In this document: positions 22,491-29,770 of the stretch, one piece after another | How the letters are laid out: every line of letters starts with the position of its first letter | How positions within the stretch are numbered: the first letter of the stretch is position 1 | Virus record (IMG/VR): IMGVR_UViG_3300037508_001314 | Location: 1-46,213 of that record | DNA length: 46,213 bases | DNA from: a virus | Reading direction: 5' to 3' (one strand) | Translations under genes and position numbers: made by a program | The notes under the pieces: model-generated | Database searches by the model: none | Seen by the model: only the letters and a program-made list of their open reading frames with translations | Told to the model about the DNA's origin: nothing

Positions 22491-23424
22491 CGTGCGTGAC
22501 GGGTTCACCGACTATCAGACGTGGGCGTCGGACGCCCGGCCCCGTATCGGGTTCGGGCTGCCGTTCTTCGACGGCCCGACCCGGGGCGGGATCGCCAAAG
22601 CGGAATGCGCCATGATCTTGGCGTATTCGTCGGTCGGTAAGACCTCGATCGCCTTGAACGTGATCGTGAACAACCCGGCCACCCCGACCGTGTTCTTCTC
22701 GATCGAGATGTCGTGGCGTCTGGTCGTTGCTCGTCTCGCAGCGATCTACACGGGTACCCCAACGTGGGAGTTGGAGGCCTCGTTGAAGGCCGGCCGTTAC
22801 CCGGACCAGTTGTTGGACACTGCCGGCCAGTTCCCATTCCTGCTTGGGAACGACCAGTCCGAAATCTCCATCAAGGAGATGAAGACGTACGTGCAGGAAG
22901 CGGGCCGCAAGTTGGGGACCCCGATCCGGTTGATTGTGATCGACTACATGGAGTTGATCGGTGGTGCCGGGCTGCTCGGCAAGTCCGAACAGATCGATAA
23001 GGCGGCGACGAAGATTCGGGCGTTGGCGAAAGACACGGACGCTGCGGTGATCGTGTTGCATCAGGTTGGTAAGGGTGACGGGTCTGACGGTCACAAGGCG
23101 TTGTCGTTGGATTCGGGCCGGTTCGGTGGGCATCAACCGTTCGACTATGTGGTGGGTGCGTATGCGCCCAGGTTGAACCGGGAGTTGTCGGCCAGCGAAC
23201 TGCAACGGGTCGAGGACGAACTGTACTTGCAGTTGTTGAAGAACCGTTCCGGGAAGGCTGAGCCGGCCGGTGTGCGTCACCGGCTGGATGTGAAGACGAA
23301 CCGGTTGACACCGCATGGTGTGTTCACGCCTCCGACGAACCCGAGGGGGTATCCGGTGGAGTTGGGTCGGGATCACGGCATGGCCGTGTACGGGTTGGTG
23401 CCCGAGCCTGGAGGCCCGTCGTGA
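22474..23424 (+). CDS. DnaB-like replicative helicase (RecA-fold core)
   Basis: A 316-residue protein. ATG 22474 has GAGGTG 6 bases upstream (GTG 22465 is possible). It has Walker A AYSSVGKTS (about 50-58), FFSIEMS (about 74-80), Walker B RLIVIDY (about 152-158) and VIVLHQVGK with the sensor-type Gln (about 192-200). It lacks the DnaB N-terminal primase-interacting domain, as in many phage helicases. It would unwind DNA at the fork with the primase encoded at 25432. Its stop falls in the first junction repeat of the tiny-gene array. Confidence 0.9.
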   Translation: MTVLRDVRDGFTDYQTWASDARPRIGFGLPFFDGPTRGGIAKAECAMILAYSSVGKTSIALNVIVNNPATPTVFFSIEMSWRLVVARLAAIYTGTPTWELEASLKAGRYPDQLLDTAGQFPFLLGNDQSEISIKEMKTYVQEAGRKLGTPIRLIVIDYMELIGGAGLLGKSEQIDKAATKIRALAKDTDAAVIVLHQVGKGDGSDGHKALSLDSGRFGGHQPFDYVVGAYAPRLNRELSASELQRVEDELYLQLLKNRSGKAEPAGVRHRLDVKTNRLTPHGVFTPPTNPRGYPVELGRDHGMAVYGLVPEPGGPS

Positions 23425-23663
23425 GCGGTGACATTGTGGACCGGCTGCGGCGCATTCATGGCGGTTCGGCAGTCGTGGAGGTAACGCAAGAAGCCGCCGA
23501 CGAGATCGAACGGCTGCGTGCTCTGGCCGACCAGTTAGTGCACTTGCTGCCCCACTTCCACCTATCGCAGCGCTGCCAACCCCCGCAGGGAGTCGCACTG
23601 GAGGACTGGTGCACTGAGTGCCACGCCGTCGCCGCCTATAGGGAGGCTCGTCGTGAGCGATGA
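23421..23663 (+). CDS. Small SxDIVxRLR-family protein, copy 1
   Basis: An 80-residue protein starting at GTG 23421 in the junction repeat. It begins SGDIVDRLRRI, has AADEIERLRALADQLVHLL (short coiled coil), then cysteines (CQPP, CTECH), and ends EARRER. Paralogous starts recur at 23653 and 24718. This family is common in actinophages and of unknown function. Confidence 0.8.
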   Translation: MSGDIVDRLRRIHGGSAVVEVTQEAADEIERLRALADQLVHLLPHFHLSQRCQPPQGVALEDWCTECHAVAAYREARRER

Positions 23664-23886
23664 CATCGTGGAGCGACTGCGGGGCCATATCGACAGCATG
23701 TGCATGAACAACATCGTGTGTGGCGACGCCGCCGACCTGATCGACGCCATCGACGCACTGCACCAACCCAGGGTGATCGTGTACCGCCCAAACGATGACC
23801 ACGACATCATATGCAACGAATGCGACAAGCCGTGGCCGTGCTGGACGCACAGCCTGCTCCACCCCGAGGAGGCCAGCCGTGGCTAG
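23653..23886 (+). CDS. Small SxDIVxRLR-family protein, copy 2
   Basis: A 77-residue protein from GTG 23653, beginning SDDIVERLRGHID, with AADLIDAIDAL and a CNECDKPWPCW cysteine/tryptophan cluster that may bind zinc. It overlaps both neighbours through the junction repeat. Function unknown. Confidence 0.8.
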   Translation: MSDDIVERLRGHIDSMCMNNIVCGDAADLIDAIDALHQPRVIVYRPNDDHDIICNECDKPWPCWTHSLLHPEEASRG

Positions 23887-24244
23887 CACCATCGCCCGTG
23901 CGCTCATCGAGGGCGCAACCTGGGAGAGCATCCAGGCCCAACCATACGACGGCACCCGCTACCCGTGCGGCTGTCATCCGCACCCGAAAGAGCCGCATCT
24001 GTGGTTCCATCTGTGCGACTACCACGACGGGTTCGACTCTGGCGTCGATCAGGGGTGTCACAAACTGCAAACCGAGAACGAGCGGCTGTGGGCCGCCCTT
24101 GCCGCCGAGCGTGCCCTGGCCGACCAGATGGCTAGGGCGTTGGCGGCGGTGAAGGCCGACCGCCCGACAGCACACACACACGAAGTGTGGACGGCCGTTT
24201 GCGATGCACTGGACGACTACGGGAAGGCCCGTCGTGAGCAGTGA
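23879..24244 (+). CDS. Small early protein with His/Cys region, unknown
   Basis: A 121-residue protein from GTG 23879 (GAGGAGG upstream). The middle, YPCGCHPHPKEPHLWFHLCDYHDGF, is rich in Cys and His and could bind metal. The following 40 residues form a helix (LQTENERLWAALAAERALADQMARAL), and the end is KARREQ from the junction repeat. No family is recognised. Confidence 0.75.
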   Translation: MASTIARALIEGATWESIQAQPYDGTRYPCGCHPHPKEPHLWFHLCDYHDGFDSGVDQGCHKLQTENERLWAALAAERALADQMARALAAVKADRPTAHTHEVWTAVCDALDDYGKARREQ

Positions 24245-24452
24245 CTGGCGCACCCTCGCTGCCTGCCGTGGCAAGGACAGGTCACTGTTCTTCCCAGGAA
24301 CAGGCGAATCCAACAAGGTGCGTGCAGCGAAAGCGATCTGTGCCGCCTGTCCGGTCAAAGCCGAATGTCGTGCCTATGCGATCAGGGTGGAAGCCGTTGG
24401 TGTGTGGGGAGAAATGTTCTTCTCGCATCGGGTACAGGCAGGCCCGTCGTGA
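24234..24452 (+). CDS. whiB: WhiB-family iron-sulfur regulator
   Basis: A 72-residue protein from GTG 24234. It has C11, C36, C39 and C45 in the WhiB 4Fe-4S pattern (ACRGKD...AICAACPVKAEC) followed by the GVWGE turn that contacts the primary sigma factor. WhiB proteins occur only in Actinobacteria and their phages; phage WhiBs can reprogram sigma-factor use or block host WhiB function. The C-terminal DNA-binding tail is very short (FFSHRVQAGPS), so sigma interaction without strong DNA binding is likely. It lies between junction repeats 4 and 5. Confidence 0.92.
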   Translation: MSSDWRTLAACRGKDRSLFFPGTGESNKVRAAKAICAACPVKAECRAYAIRVEAVGVWGEMFFSHRVQAGPS

Positions 24453-24721
24453 GCGGTGAGCCGATGACTGACGACAAGTGCCCGCACTGTGGGCACGTCC
24501 CGCCCCCGCCGTCTCTTGGCTGGCACCCGACAGAACAGAGGCGCATTGTCGGGATCGAGGGTGAGGCCGAGATCATTGGCACCTTGCCCGTTGGCGGCTT
24601 GTTTCGCACCGAGGAACCTGTGTCCATGATTGCTCGCCGCCGATGGACAACCGAACGGTTGTGGGTTCGCAAGTGGGCCGAAGGTCGGTGGCTGCGTGAA
24701 GAACAAGGAGGCCCGACGTGA
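24449..24721 (+). CDS. Small zinc-ribbon-start protein, unknown
   Basis: A 90-residue protein from GTG 24449 (an internal ATG lies at codon 6). CPHCGH near the N-terminus is followed by a proline run (VPPPPSLGWHP), and the C-terminal half is rich in Trp and Arg (RRRWTTERLWVRKWAEGRWLREEQ). It has only one cysteine pair, so any zinc site needs another ligand or a dimer. Function unknown. Confidence 0.72.
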   Translation: MSGEPMTDDKCPHCGHVPPPPSLGWHPTEQRRIVGIEGEAEIIGTLPVGGLFRTEEPVSMIARRRWTTERLWVRKWAEGRWLREEQGGPT

Positions 24722-24984
24722 GCAGCGACATTGTGGAGCGGCTGCGGAACTGGGACGATGGCCGTGTCAGCACCCACTATGAGGGCTGCTGGGACTCTCA
24801 CCCCGTTTGCGCCATCCTGCTGGCCGCTGACGCCATTGAAGCCCGTGATGCCGAGATCGCACGGCTGCGGGCCGCAGGCGATGCGCTGGCTGGCAACTTT
24901 CGCCGCCATGTCATGGCATGTGGCGTGAACGATGGCCGAGAGTCTCTAAGCGCATGGGAGGAGGCCCGTCGTGGTGCTGACTGA
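24718..24984 (+). CDS. Small SxDIVxRLR-family protein, copy 3
   Basis: An 88-residue protein from GTG 24718. It begins SSDIVERLRNWDD, followed by AADAIEARDAEIARLRAAGDAL, a clear coiled coil. The start region closely resembles those at 23421 and 23653, whereas the C-terminal parts differ. This fits cassette duplication followed by divergence. Confidence 0.8.
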   Translation: MSSDIVERLRNWDDGRVSTHYEGCWDSHPVCAILLAADAIEARDAEIARLRAAGDALAGNFRRHVMACGVNDGRESLSAWEEARRGAD

Positions 24985-25066
24985 CTGGCAGGGAGGATTC
25001 ATCTGCGGGTGGCTGTCACTCGCCGTACTGGTTGCGATCGTGAAGGAGGCCCGTCGTGAGCGGTGA
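24971..25066 (+). CDS. Tiny membrane protein in junction-repeat array
   Basis: A 31-residue product from GTG 24971. FICGWLSLAVLVAIV forms one transmembrane helix, and the tail KEARRER is positively charged and supplied by the junction repeat. It is bounded by junction repeats 7 and 8 like its neighbours, which argues that it is a real gene despite its size. Confidence 0.6.
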   Translation: MVLTDWQGGFICGWLSLAVLVAIVKEARRER

Positions 25067-25169
25067 GCCGTGGTGCAACGACTGCAACGTCCGTCGTGGC
25101 CGGTTGGAGATTACGGGCCGAGTGTTGTGCTGGCTCTGCCGCTTGCAACGCAAGGGAGGCCTGTCGTGA
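25056..25169 (+). CDS. Tiny zinc-ribbon protein
   Basis: A 37-residue product from GTG 25056. CNDC and CWLC pairs 16 residues apart make a minimal zinc ribbon with basic residues (RRGRLE, RLQRK). It lies between junction repeats 8 and 9. Function unknown. Confidence 0.65.
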   Translation: MSGEPWCNDCNVRRGRLEITGRVLCWLCRLQRKGGLS

Positions 25170-25435
25170 TCGGTGAGCAGCGCATTGGTTCCGAGTTGAC
25201 GCCGCAACAGATCGAACGCCTGGCTGACTACTACCACGAACGTGAGTGCACACGCAACCACACGGACGGGTGTGGCTGGTTCTACGAGAAAGCAGCGTCA
25301 TACCCGCCTACGGCCAAGAAGTGGGAACACGACTCTTGGGCTAAGCGAGTGCCAGCCCTGCTCGCTCGGGACCGCCAGCAGTTGGACGTAATCAAGACCA
25401 TCCTCGGTGAGTGGGTGTTGGGAGACCCGTCGTGA
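25166..25435 (+). CDS. Small early protein, unknown
   Basis: An 89-residue protein from GTG 25166. It starts IGEQRIGSELTPQQIERLADYYHE, has a His/Cys segment (ECTRNHTDGCGWFYEKA), and ends with helix ARDRQQLDVIKTILGEWVLG. No family is recognised. Its stop is in the junction repeat that starts the primase. Confidence 0.72.
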   Translation: MIGEQRIGSELTPQQIERLADYYHERECTRNHTDGCGWFYEKAASYPPTAKKWEHDSWAKRVPALLARDRQQLDVIKTILGEWVLGDPS

Positions 25436-26376
25436 GCGGTGACATCGATTGGGAAGAGATGACGGTTGGCGACAAGATCGCCGCCATCAAAGCCACCATC
25501 TCGCCACGTGACCTTGTCGATCTACTCGACGACCTCGACGTGATCGGCGACAAGATCCGGTCCCCACACAACCCGGGGGAACGCACACCGTCCTGCCACC
25601 TGTACGACGACCACTGGTTCGACTACTCGACCGGCAAAGGTGGCGACGTGATCGACCTCGCAATCCTGTTGACCGGATCAACATGGAACGCTGCCGTTGG
25701 CCTTCTGGCAAGGGCAGCACAATCCGAAGATCTCGACATCGGCAGGATTGCCCGGCCGGCAGTTGCGGAGGAACTGCCCGACATGACCGACGACTACCAG
25801 ACCGTTGCCCGCCGCTACCTCTCCCTTGGGTTAGAACAGCAGGTCCTCGCCGACCGTATCCCGGGCGTGTTGCCGAACACGTGGCGTGCGCTGGTAAAGA
25901 ACAGATCAGTGACAGTTGAGGGCGAAACGATCCTTATCCCTCACATTCATGACGGTGTGGTGCGGGGCGTGAAGGTGCGTGGCGTGAACGGTCAGAAATC
26001 TGCTTGGCCGGGATCGAAGTTCACGTGCGGCCTGTACCGGTTCAACACCGGTGTCGAGTACTGGTCGCCGACAACTATGTGCGTGATCACCGAAGGCGAA
26101 ACAGACTGTTGGGCGCTCACCGGTCTGGTTGACGCCGACGTGTTCTCGCTTCCGTCCGGTGCCGGTCTATGGCGCAAAGAATGGCTTGACGAACTCGACC
26201 GGTACGACCGGATCTTTACCGCCTTCGACAACGACCACGCCGGCCAACAGGCCACCGAGAAAGTGCGTGCCTCGATCGGGTGGGGCAGGTGGCGGCAACT
26301 ACAGGTGCCGCCCTTCTACAACGATGTTCGGGAAGCAATCATTGTCGGCTGGAAGCCCCGCCTCCCACCGGCCTGA
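25432..26376 (+). CDS. DNA primase, TOPRIM type
   Basis: A 314-residue protein from GTG 25432. The N-terminal region (SPHNPGERTPSCHLYDDHWFDYSTGKGGDVIDL) follows the DnaG zinc-domain fold pattern but keeps at most one of the zinc cysteines. The C-terminal half is a TOPRIM domain: ITEGETDCWAL with the catalytic Glu, then FTAFDNDHAGQQA with the D-x-D acidic pair. It would make RNA primers with the upstream helicase. It is shorter than bacterial DnaG and lacks a helicase-binding domain. Confidence 0.88.
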   Translation: MSGDIDWEEMTVGDKIAAIKATISPRDLVDLLDDLDVIGDKIRSPHNPGERTPSCHLYDDHWFDYSTGKGGDVIDLAILLTGSTWNAAVGLLARAAQSEDLDIGRIARPAVAEELPDMTDDYQTVARRYLSLGLEQQVLADRIPGVLPNTWRALVKNRSVTVEGETILIPHIHDGVVRGVKVRGVNGQKSAWPGSKFTCGLYRFNTGVEYWSPTTMCVITEGETDCWALTGLVDADVFSLPSGAGLWRKEWLDELDRYDRIFTAFDNDHAGQQATEKVRASIGWGRWRQLQVPPFYNDVREAIIVGWKPRLPPA

Positions 26377-26412
26377 ACCCCTGAACGATAGTCGACTGAT
26401 ACAGTACCGGTC

Positions 26413-26766
26413 ATGTCGAAAGCACGTGCGAAGGGCACCGCTTGGGAGTCCGAACTGGTGCCGATTCTGTCGGCCGTGTTCGGACTCCGGGTGGAACGTG
26501 CCCCCCTGAAAGGGCAAGCCGATCACGGCGATTTCGTGAATGTCCCCTATCTGGTAGAAGCGAAGAAGACCAACCAGCCCCGGTTCCTGGAATGGGCTCG
26601 CATTGCGGCCCGTAAAGCGGCCGGTGCCGGTTGGGTGATCATCTGGGCCGGTGACCGTCGCAAGGGCGACGGACCGTACGTGATCATGCCGCTCGACCAG
26701 TGGGCCGGCATGCAGTCCGAGATCACGTCGCAACGGATCCGTGAAACCGGTGCGTGGCCGTCGTGA
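26413..26766 (+). CDS. Holliday-junction-resolvase-like PD-(D/E)XK nuclease
   Basis: A 117-residue protein. KGTAWESELVPIL (Glu), GQADHGDF (Asp) and YLVEAKK (Glu-x-Lys) reproduce the motif order and spacing of Hjc-like resolvases. It likely resolves recombination or replication branches before packaging. The preceding 36 bases form a small gap with no clear SD. Its stop overlaps the next start as GTGA. Confidence 0.82.
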   Translation: MSKARAKGTAWESELVPILSAVFGLRVERAPLKGQADHGDFVNVPYLVEAKKTNQPRFLEWARIAARKAAGAGWVIIWAGDRRKGDGPYVIMPLDQWAGMQSEITSQRIRETGAWPS

Positions 26767-26984
26767 AACACGTGATCCACGTTCACCAGCAGAAGATGAA
26801 AGCCGGTCAGGCAGCGATCATCGATCGCACCTATCGGGGCAGTCGGCATTCCCGCCGTCTGCGGCTTTCGTGTTTCTGTTGCGGGCAGACAGTTGGCGAG
26901 TTTGTGCAGACCGACGAGCCCGACCGGTGTGGGGCCCGTGTCACGTTCACCACCGTCGCCGCTGTGGAGGTGGTGGAGTCGTGA
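26763..26984 (+). CDS. Small cysteine-containing protein, unknown
   Basis: A 73-residue basic protein from GTG 26763. HVIHVHQQKMKAG, a CFCCG cluster and a later cysteine (DRCGA) suggest metal binding. It is translationally coupled on both sides between two nuclease-like genes. Function unknown. Confidence 0.7.
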   Translation: MKHVIHVHQQKMKAGQAAIIDRTYRGSRHSRRLRLSCFCCGQTVGEFVQTDEPDRCGARVTFTTVAAVEVVES

Positions 26985-27514
26985 AGTATCCCCGCACCGG
27001 CGCCCAACGAGCCGCTGACCGTGCCGAATCTCGTGCATCCGAAGAACAGGTTGGCGCCTGGTTGGGCGCCTACAAGATCGCCAACCTGGACGCCACCGAC
27101 CGGATGGATTACTGGCTGCCGGGCGTGTTCCTGGACGTGAAAGAGAAGAAGCAGCCGATCACCGACCGGTGGCCGATCCCGGCCGGCTGTGTCGAAACGG
27201 ATGCGTTCATTCTGGACGAGTTGTCGATCCGTCGAGCGATGGGGCATTTCCCGCACGCCTACTTCTTGATGCATGACCGGCCGTTGGACCGTTGGTTTCT
27301 GGCCCGCATCGATGAAGTCGTATGCGGCGACCGGGAACGTGTCAACCGTGAAGGTTCGACCGGCGTGCGGAAAGGGAAACACGTCATTGACCTGTCCCAG
27401 TTCCGTCACCTGACGGACCCGTCCACCCAACTGTTGCCGACCATCCTTGCCGACCAGATCACGGTCCCGTGGAAACAGTCGGCATGCCTGATCCCCGTGA
27501 GAGGTGAACAGTGA
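26981..27514 (+). CDS. Probable PD-(D/E)XK-fold nuclease
   Basis: A 177-residue protein from GTG 26981. An N-terminal basic helix (RTGAQRAADRAESRASEEQVGAWL) precedes MDYWLPGVFLDVKEKKQPIT, which carries an Asp...Asp-x-Lys arrangement like small endonucleases or VRR-type nucleases. The rest (ILDELSIRRAMGHFPHAYFLMHD) is alpha/beta. The assignment is from motif pattern only. Position next to the resolvase-like gene supports a DNA-processing role. Confidence 0.6.
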   Translation: MKYPRTGAQRAADRAESRASEEQVGAWLGAYKIANLDATDRMDYWLPGVFLDVKEKKQPITDRWPIPAGCVETDAFILDELSIRRAMGHFPHAYFLMHDRPLDRWFLARIDEVVCGDRERVNREGSTGVRKGKHVIDLSQFRHLTDPSTQLLPTILADQITVPWKQSACLIPVRGEQ

Positions 27515-27762
27515 ACATCCGTGCAGCCCTCATAGGCTATGACGACCTGGAGTTGAATGTGGCCGACCGGCAGGTGGTGCGTGCCATGTACCGTTCATTG
27601 TCGGAGACGCAAGGTAAAGAGGTTGCCCGCTGGGAAGCGACCCGGCTGGCGGTCCAACTGGACGCCATGCGGCTTCGCCTTGACGATCGGCACCGGTGGA
27701 TGCTTGAACGGTCGGCCTGGCTGGCCGCCGTTGAACAGGCCCGGCCGGGGGTGGCCCGGTGA
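27511..27762 (+). CDS. Small helical protein, unknown
   Basis: An 83-residue protein from GTG 27511, overlapping the upstream stop and the downstream start by 4 bases. It is strongly helical (RMQ-free arginine/leucine-rich segments such as LAVQLDAMRLRLDDRHRWMLERSAW is typical). No motif is recognised. The overlaps place it in the nucleotide-metabolism and recombination operon. Confidence 0.72.
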   Translation: MNIRAALIGYDDLELNVADRQVVRAMYRSLSETQGKEVARWEATRLAVQLDAMRLRLDDRHRWMLERSAWLAAVEQARPGVAR

Positions 27763-28289
27763 GGATCGGTGTCGACATCGACAACGTCGTCCTCGACTGG
27801 CAGAACGCCTGGGCCGACGAATACCAGAAATGGTTCGACAAGTACATCCCGGTCGACAAATTGGGGGTGTGGGATGCGGCCCTGTCCGCCACCCATTTCC
27901 CCGACTGGGACGAGTTCTGGCACTGGTTCCAAGCGGCACGGATCTGGGACAAGATGGACTATGTGCCGGGCGCTGCCGGCGGGCTCTACCAGTTGCAGCA
28001 CCTCGGGCACACGTTCATGTTTGTCACGGCCCGACCCGAACACGGTGAGCCGTCGGCACGCCAGTTGGCTACCGCCTGGAAGGTGCCGGTCGACTTCCTG
28101 AACGACACGTCGAAGCATCTCGCCAAAGTGAACGTGTGGGTTGACGACTCGCCCGCCGTGCTGCAGAACCTCGCCAACCACAACCGGAAAGCGATCAAAC
28201 TGTTGCGCCCCTGGAACCAGGACGCACCAGCAACCTGGGTGGCCGAGGACTGGCCGCAAGTAATCGAAATCCTGAAGGGGGAAATCTGA
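27759..28289 (+). CDS. 5'(3')-deoxyribonucleotidase, HAD family
   Basis: A 176-residue protein with HAD motif I GVDIDNVVLDW (nucleophile D6, acid D8), motif II VTAR, a lysine before the C-terminal motif, and motif IV WVDDSP. This layout matches NT5C-type deoxyribonucleotidases that dephosphorylate dNMPs. With the dNMP kinase directly downstream it probably adjusts the deoxynucleotide pool, for example by degrading unwanted nucleotides. GTG 27759 overlaps the previous stop; a one-base overlap joins it to the kinase. Confidence 0.85.
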   Translation: MRIGVDIDNVVLDWQNAWADEYQKWFDKYIPVDKLGVWDAALSATHFPDWDEFWHWFQAARIWDKMDYVPGAAGGLYQLQHLGHTFMFVTARPEHGEPSARQLATAWKVPVDFLNDTSKHLAKVNVWVDDSPAVLQNLANHNRKAIKLLRPWNQDAPATWVAEDWPQVIEILKGEI

Positions 28290-28954
28290 TGGTGGACGGA
28301 CCGCTCGTGATCGGCATCGGCCATGTTGCCCGAGTCGGCAAAGACACGGCCGCTGAAGCACTGTGTCGGGATCTCGGTTTCGTGCGTCGTGCGCTAGCCG
28401 ACCCGTTGAAAGAGTTGGCGATGCGGACCGACCCGCTCGTGACCTCGATGACCCGCACCCAGAACACGAACATCGGGCACGGCCGGCTCGCCTGGGTTGT
28501 GCAGGGCATGGGATGGGAAGGGGCGAAAGACTCCTACATCGAGGTGCGCCGGGTCCTGCAGAACTTGGGTGTTGCTGCACGGGACACGTTCGGGCCCACG
28601 TTCTGGGTGGATCAACTCATGTCGTGGATTGAGCGTTCGGGACACGAACGGATCGTGGTTCCTGATGTCCGATTCCCGAACGAGGCCGAAGCGATCCACC
28701 GGGCCGGCGGTCTGGTGGTGCGTATCGACCGGCCGGGCAGTCGTACCGACGGGCACGTGTCCGAGACAGCGTTGCGTGACTGGGACGGCTGGGATCACGT
28801 CATCGTGAACGACCGGTACCCGATCGATCTGCAGACCGACATCGTGAACTGGGCACGTGACGTGCTGCAGCAACGCACGGTCGGCAAGGCGAAGGCGAAG
28901 CGGATGAAGGCTGCTAGCGGAAGTGGCGACGATGCGCTGGTATCGGAGGGATGA
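28289..28954 (+). CDS. Deoxynucleoside monophosphate kinase
   Basis: A 221-residue protein. GIGHVARVGKDTAAEAL (9-25) is the variant P-loop of phage dNMP kinases (GHxxxGKDT), followed by a LADPLKELA lid-side motif, RVLQNLGVAARDTFGPTFWVDQL and VVPDVRFPNEAEAI, all characteristic of this family. It phosphorylates dNMPs to dNDPs for phage DNA synthesis. It overlaps the deoxyribonucleotidase upstream and the sigma-like gene downstream. Confidence 0.9.
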   Translation: MVDGPLVIGIGHVARVGKDTAAEALCRDLGFVRRALADPLKELAMRTDPLVTSMTRTQNTNIGHGRLAWVVQGMGWEGAKDSYIEVRRVLQNLGVAARDTFGPTFWVDQLMSWIERSGHERIVVPDVRFPNEAEAIHRAGGLVVRIDRPGSRTDGHVSETALRDWDGWDHVIVNDRYPIDLQTDIVNWARDVLQQRTVGKAKAKRMKAASGSGDDALVSEG

Positions 28955-29276
28955 CCTTGACGAGTTCGCCTCACCGGAAGCCCCGTTCAGGTCGGACCGG
29001 TTGCGGGAACTTGTCGACAAACTCCCCGGCGACCACCGGCACATCATCGAGCGGATGTTCTTCGGACAGGCAGACCTCTTGGAGACAGCCCGAGAACTTG
29101 GGATCAACGCCAAACGGGCCCGAGCGATCCGTGACCGAGCCCTCGACGAACTCCGTCGACAGGTGCTTGAAGATCACGAAATGGGGTCGCTGCAGCCAGG
29201 CGGCGACCCCGCTCGGGCTCTGTTCGGCTCACGAACAGTGGTCGATCCGGGGGAAGACCCCGGACCCCGGGTATGA
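28923..29276 (+). CDS. Sigma region 4-like HTH protein
   Basis: A 117-residue protein from GTG 28923 (ATG 28932 is also possible). Residues about 30-80, LRELVDKLPGDHRHIIERMFFGQADLLETARELGINAKRARAIRDRALDELRR, have the region 4 pattern of sigma-70 factors (L..LP...R.II...F....L.E.A..LG....RVR.I...AL..LR). Region 2 is absent. It may recruit polymerase to late promoters or act as an anti-sigma decoy; phage WhiB at 24234 also targets region 4. Confidence 0.78.
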   Translation: MATMRWYRRDDLDEFASPEAPFRSDRLRELVDKLPGDHRHIIERMFFGQADLLETARELGINAKRARAIRDRALDELRRQVLEDHEMGSLQPGGDPARALFGSRTVVDPGEDPGPRV

Positions 29277-29433
29277 ACGCAAGATCGTGTTGGGGTTGAT
29301 TCAGCCGACCTGGGACTACATGTCCGAGTCGGAAGCGCATGCCGTGTTGAACGGCCGGTACCGGGGCGATGGTCGCCGGATCGACCAGTACGTGATCGAT
29401 GATCCGCTCGGCATCGATCCTGACGGGATCTGA
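29131..29433 (+). CDS. Small cysteine/histidine protein, unknown
   Basis: About 100 residues if started at GTG 29131, overlapping the previous gene by about 146 bases; the exact start is uncertain. CLKITKWGRCSQAATPLGLCSAHEQW gives a C...C...C..H pattern seen in small phage proteins, then GLIQPTWDYMSESEAHAVLNGRYRGDGRRID. A small zinc domain is likely. Function unknown. Confidence 0.65.
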   Translation: MTEPSTNSVDRCLKITKWGRCSQAATPLGLCSAHEQWSIRGKTPDPGYERKIVLGLIQPTWDYMSESEAHAVLNGRYRGDGRRIDQYVIDDPLGIDPDGI

Positions 29434-29438
29434 TCGGG

Positions 29439-29699
29439 ATGAACTTTGATCAGCACGACATCCCCGTGGAACTGGTGGGGGGCCCGCTCTGTGGGCTCGT
29501 GTTGTGGTTCCCGTTTGAAGGCGATGAGATCTGTGCCCATGACTCGTGGGGGCGGCCGGCGCTACTGGCGGCTGGCCCGGTTCGGGCTTCGATCGATGGG
29601 GATCTGCTGTATCTGCTCTTGCCTGACGGCGAGGTCCGCTACGAACGTGACCCGGACACCGAAATGTTGTGGCGTTTCGTGCCGTTCTGTAGGCTGTGA
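29439..29699 (+). CDS. Small beta-rich protein, unknown
   Basis: An 86-residue protein starting MNFDQHDIPVELVGGPLCGLVLWFP and ending YERDPDTEMLWRFVPFCRL. The VELVGGPxxG start and YxRDxD...W end form a pattern found in small actinophage proteins of unknown function. It is the last gene before the integrase promoter. Confidence 0.7.
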   Translation: MNFDQHDIPVELVGGPLCGLVLWFPFEGDEICAHDSWGRPALLAAGPVRASIDGDLLYLLLPDGEVRYERDPDTEMLWRFVPFCRL

Positions 29700-29733
29700 A
29701 CTGCCTGTTCGTCTGAACTATTGTTCTGGCGGT

Positions 29734-29763
29734 TTGCACTTACGGATCCAAGACTGGTAAGGT
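29734..29763 (+). promoter_or_regulatory. Candidate integrase promoter giving a leaderless mRNA
   Basis: TTGCAC (29734-29739), an 18-base spacer and TAAGGT (29758-29763) fit a vegetative sigma promoter. The expected start is at about 29770-29771, exactly the integrase ATG, so the message would be leaderless, a common arrangement in Actinobacteria. No SD precedes the ATG, which agrees. Confidence 0.6.
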
Positions 29764-29770
29764 ATCGAAC

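Larger units (their letters stand above)
23410..25442 (+). repeat. Ten-copy gene-junction repeat GGAGGCCCGTCGTGAGCGGTGA
   Basis: Copies start near 23410, 23642, 23868, 24222, 24438, 24707, 24960, 25045, 25155 and 25421. Each carries an SD (GGAGG), a 6-7-base spacer, the next gene's GTG start and usually the previous gene's TGA stop. In the upstream frame it often encodes a shared C-terminus, EARRER, KARREQ or GGPS/T. The repeats therefore fix both the ribosome site and the gene overlap, and they supply homology for exchange or duplication of the small genes between them. Confidence 0.9.

Noticed and set aside
23410-25442. CRISPR array
   Set aside because: Repeats are gene junctions, and the intervals are coding and of very different length (about 85-270 bases).
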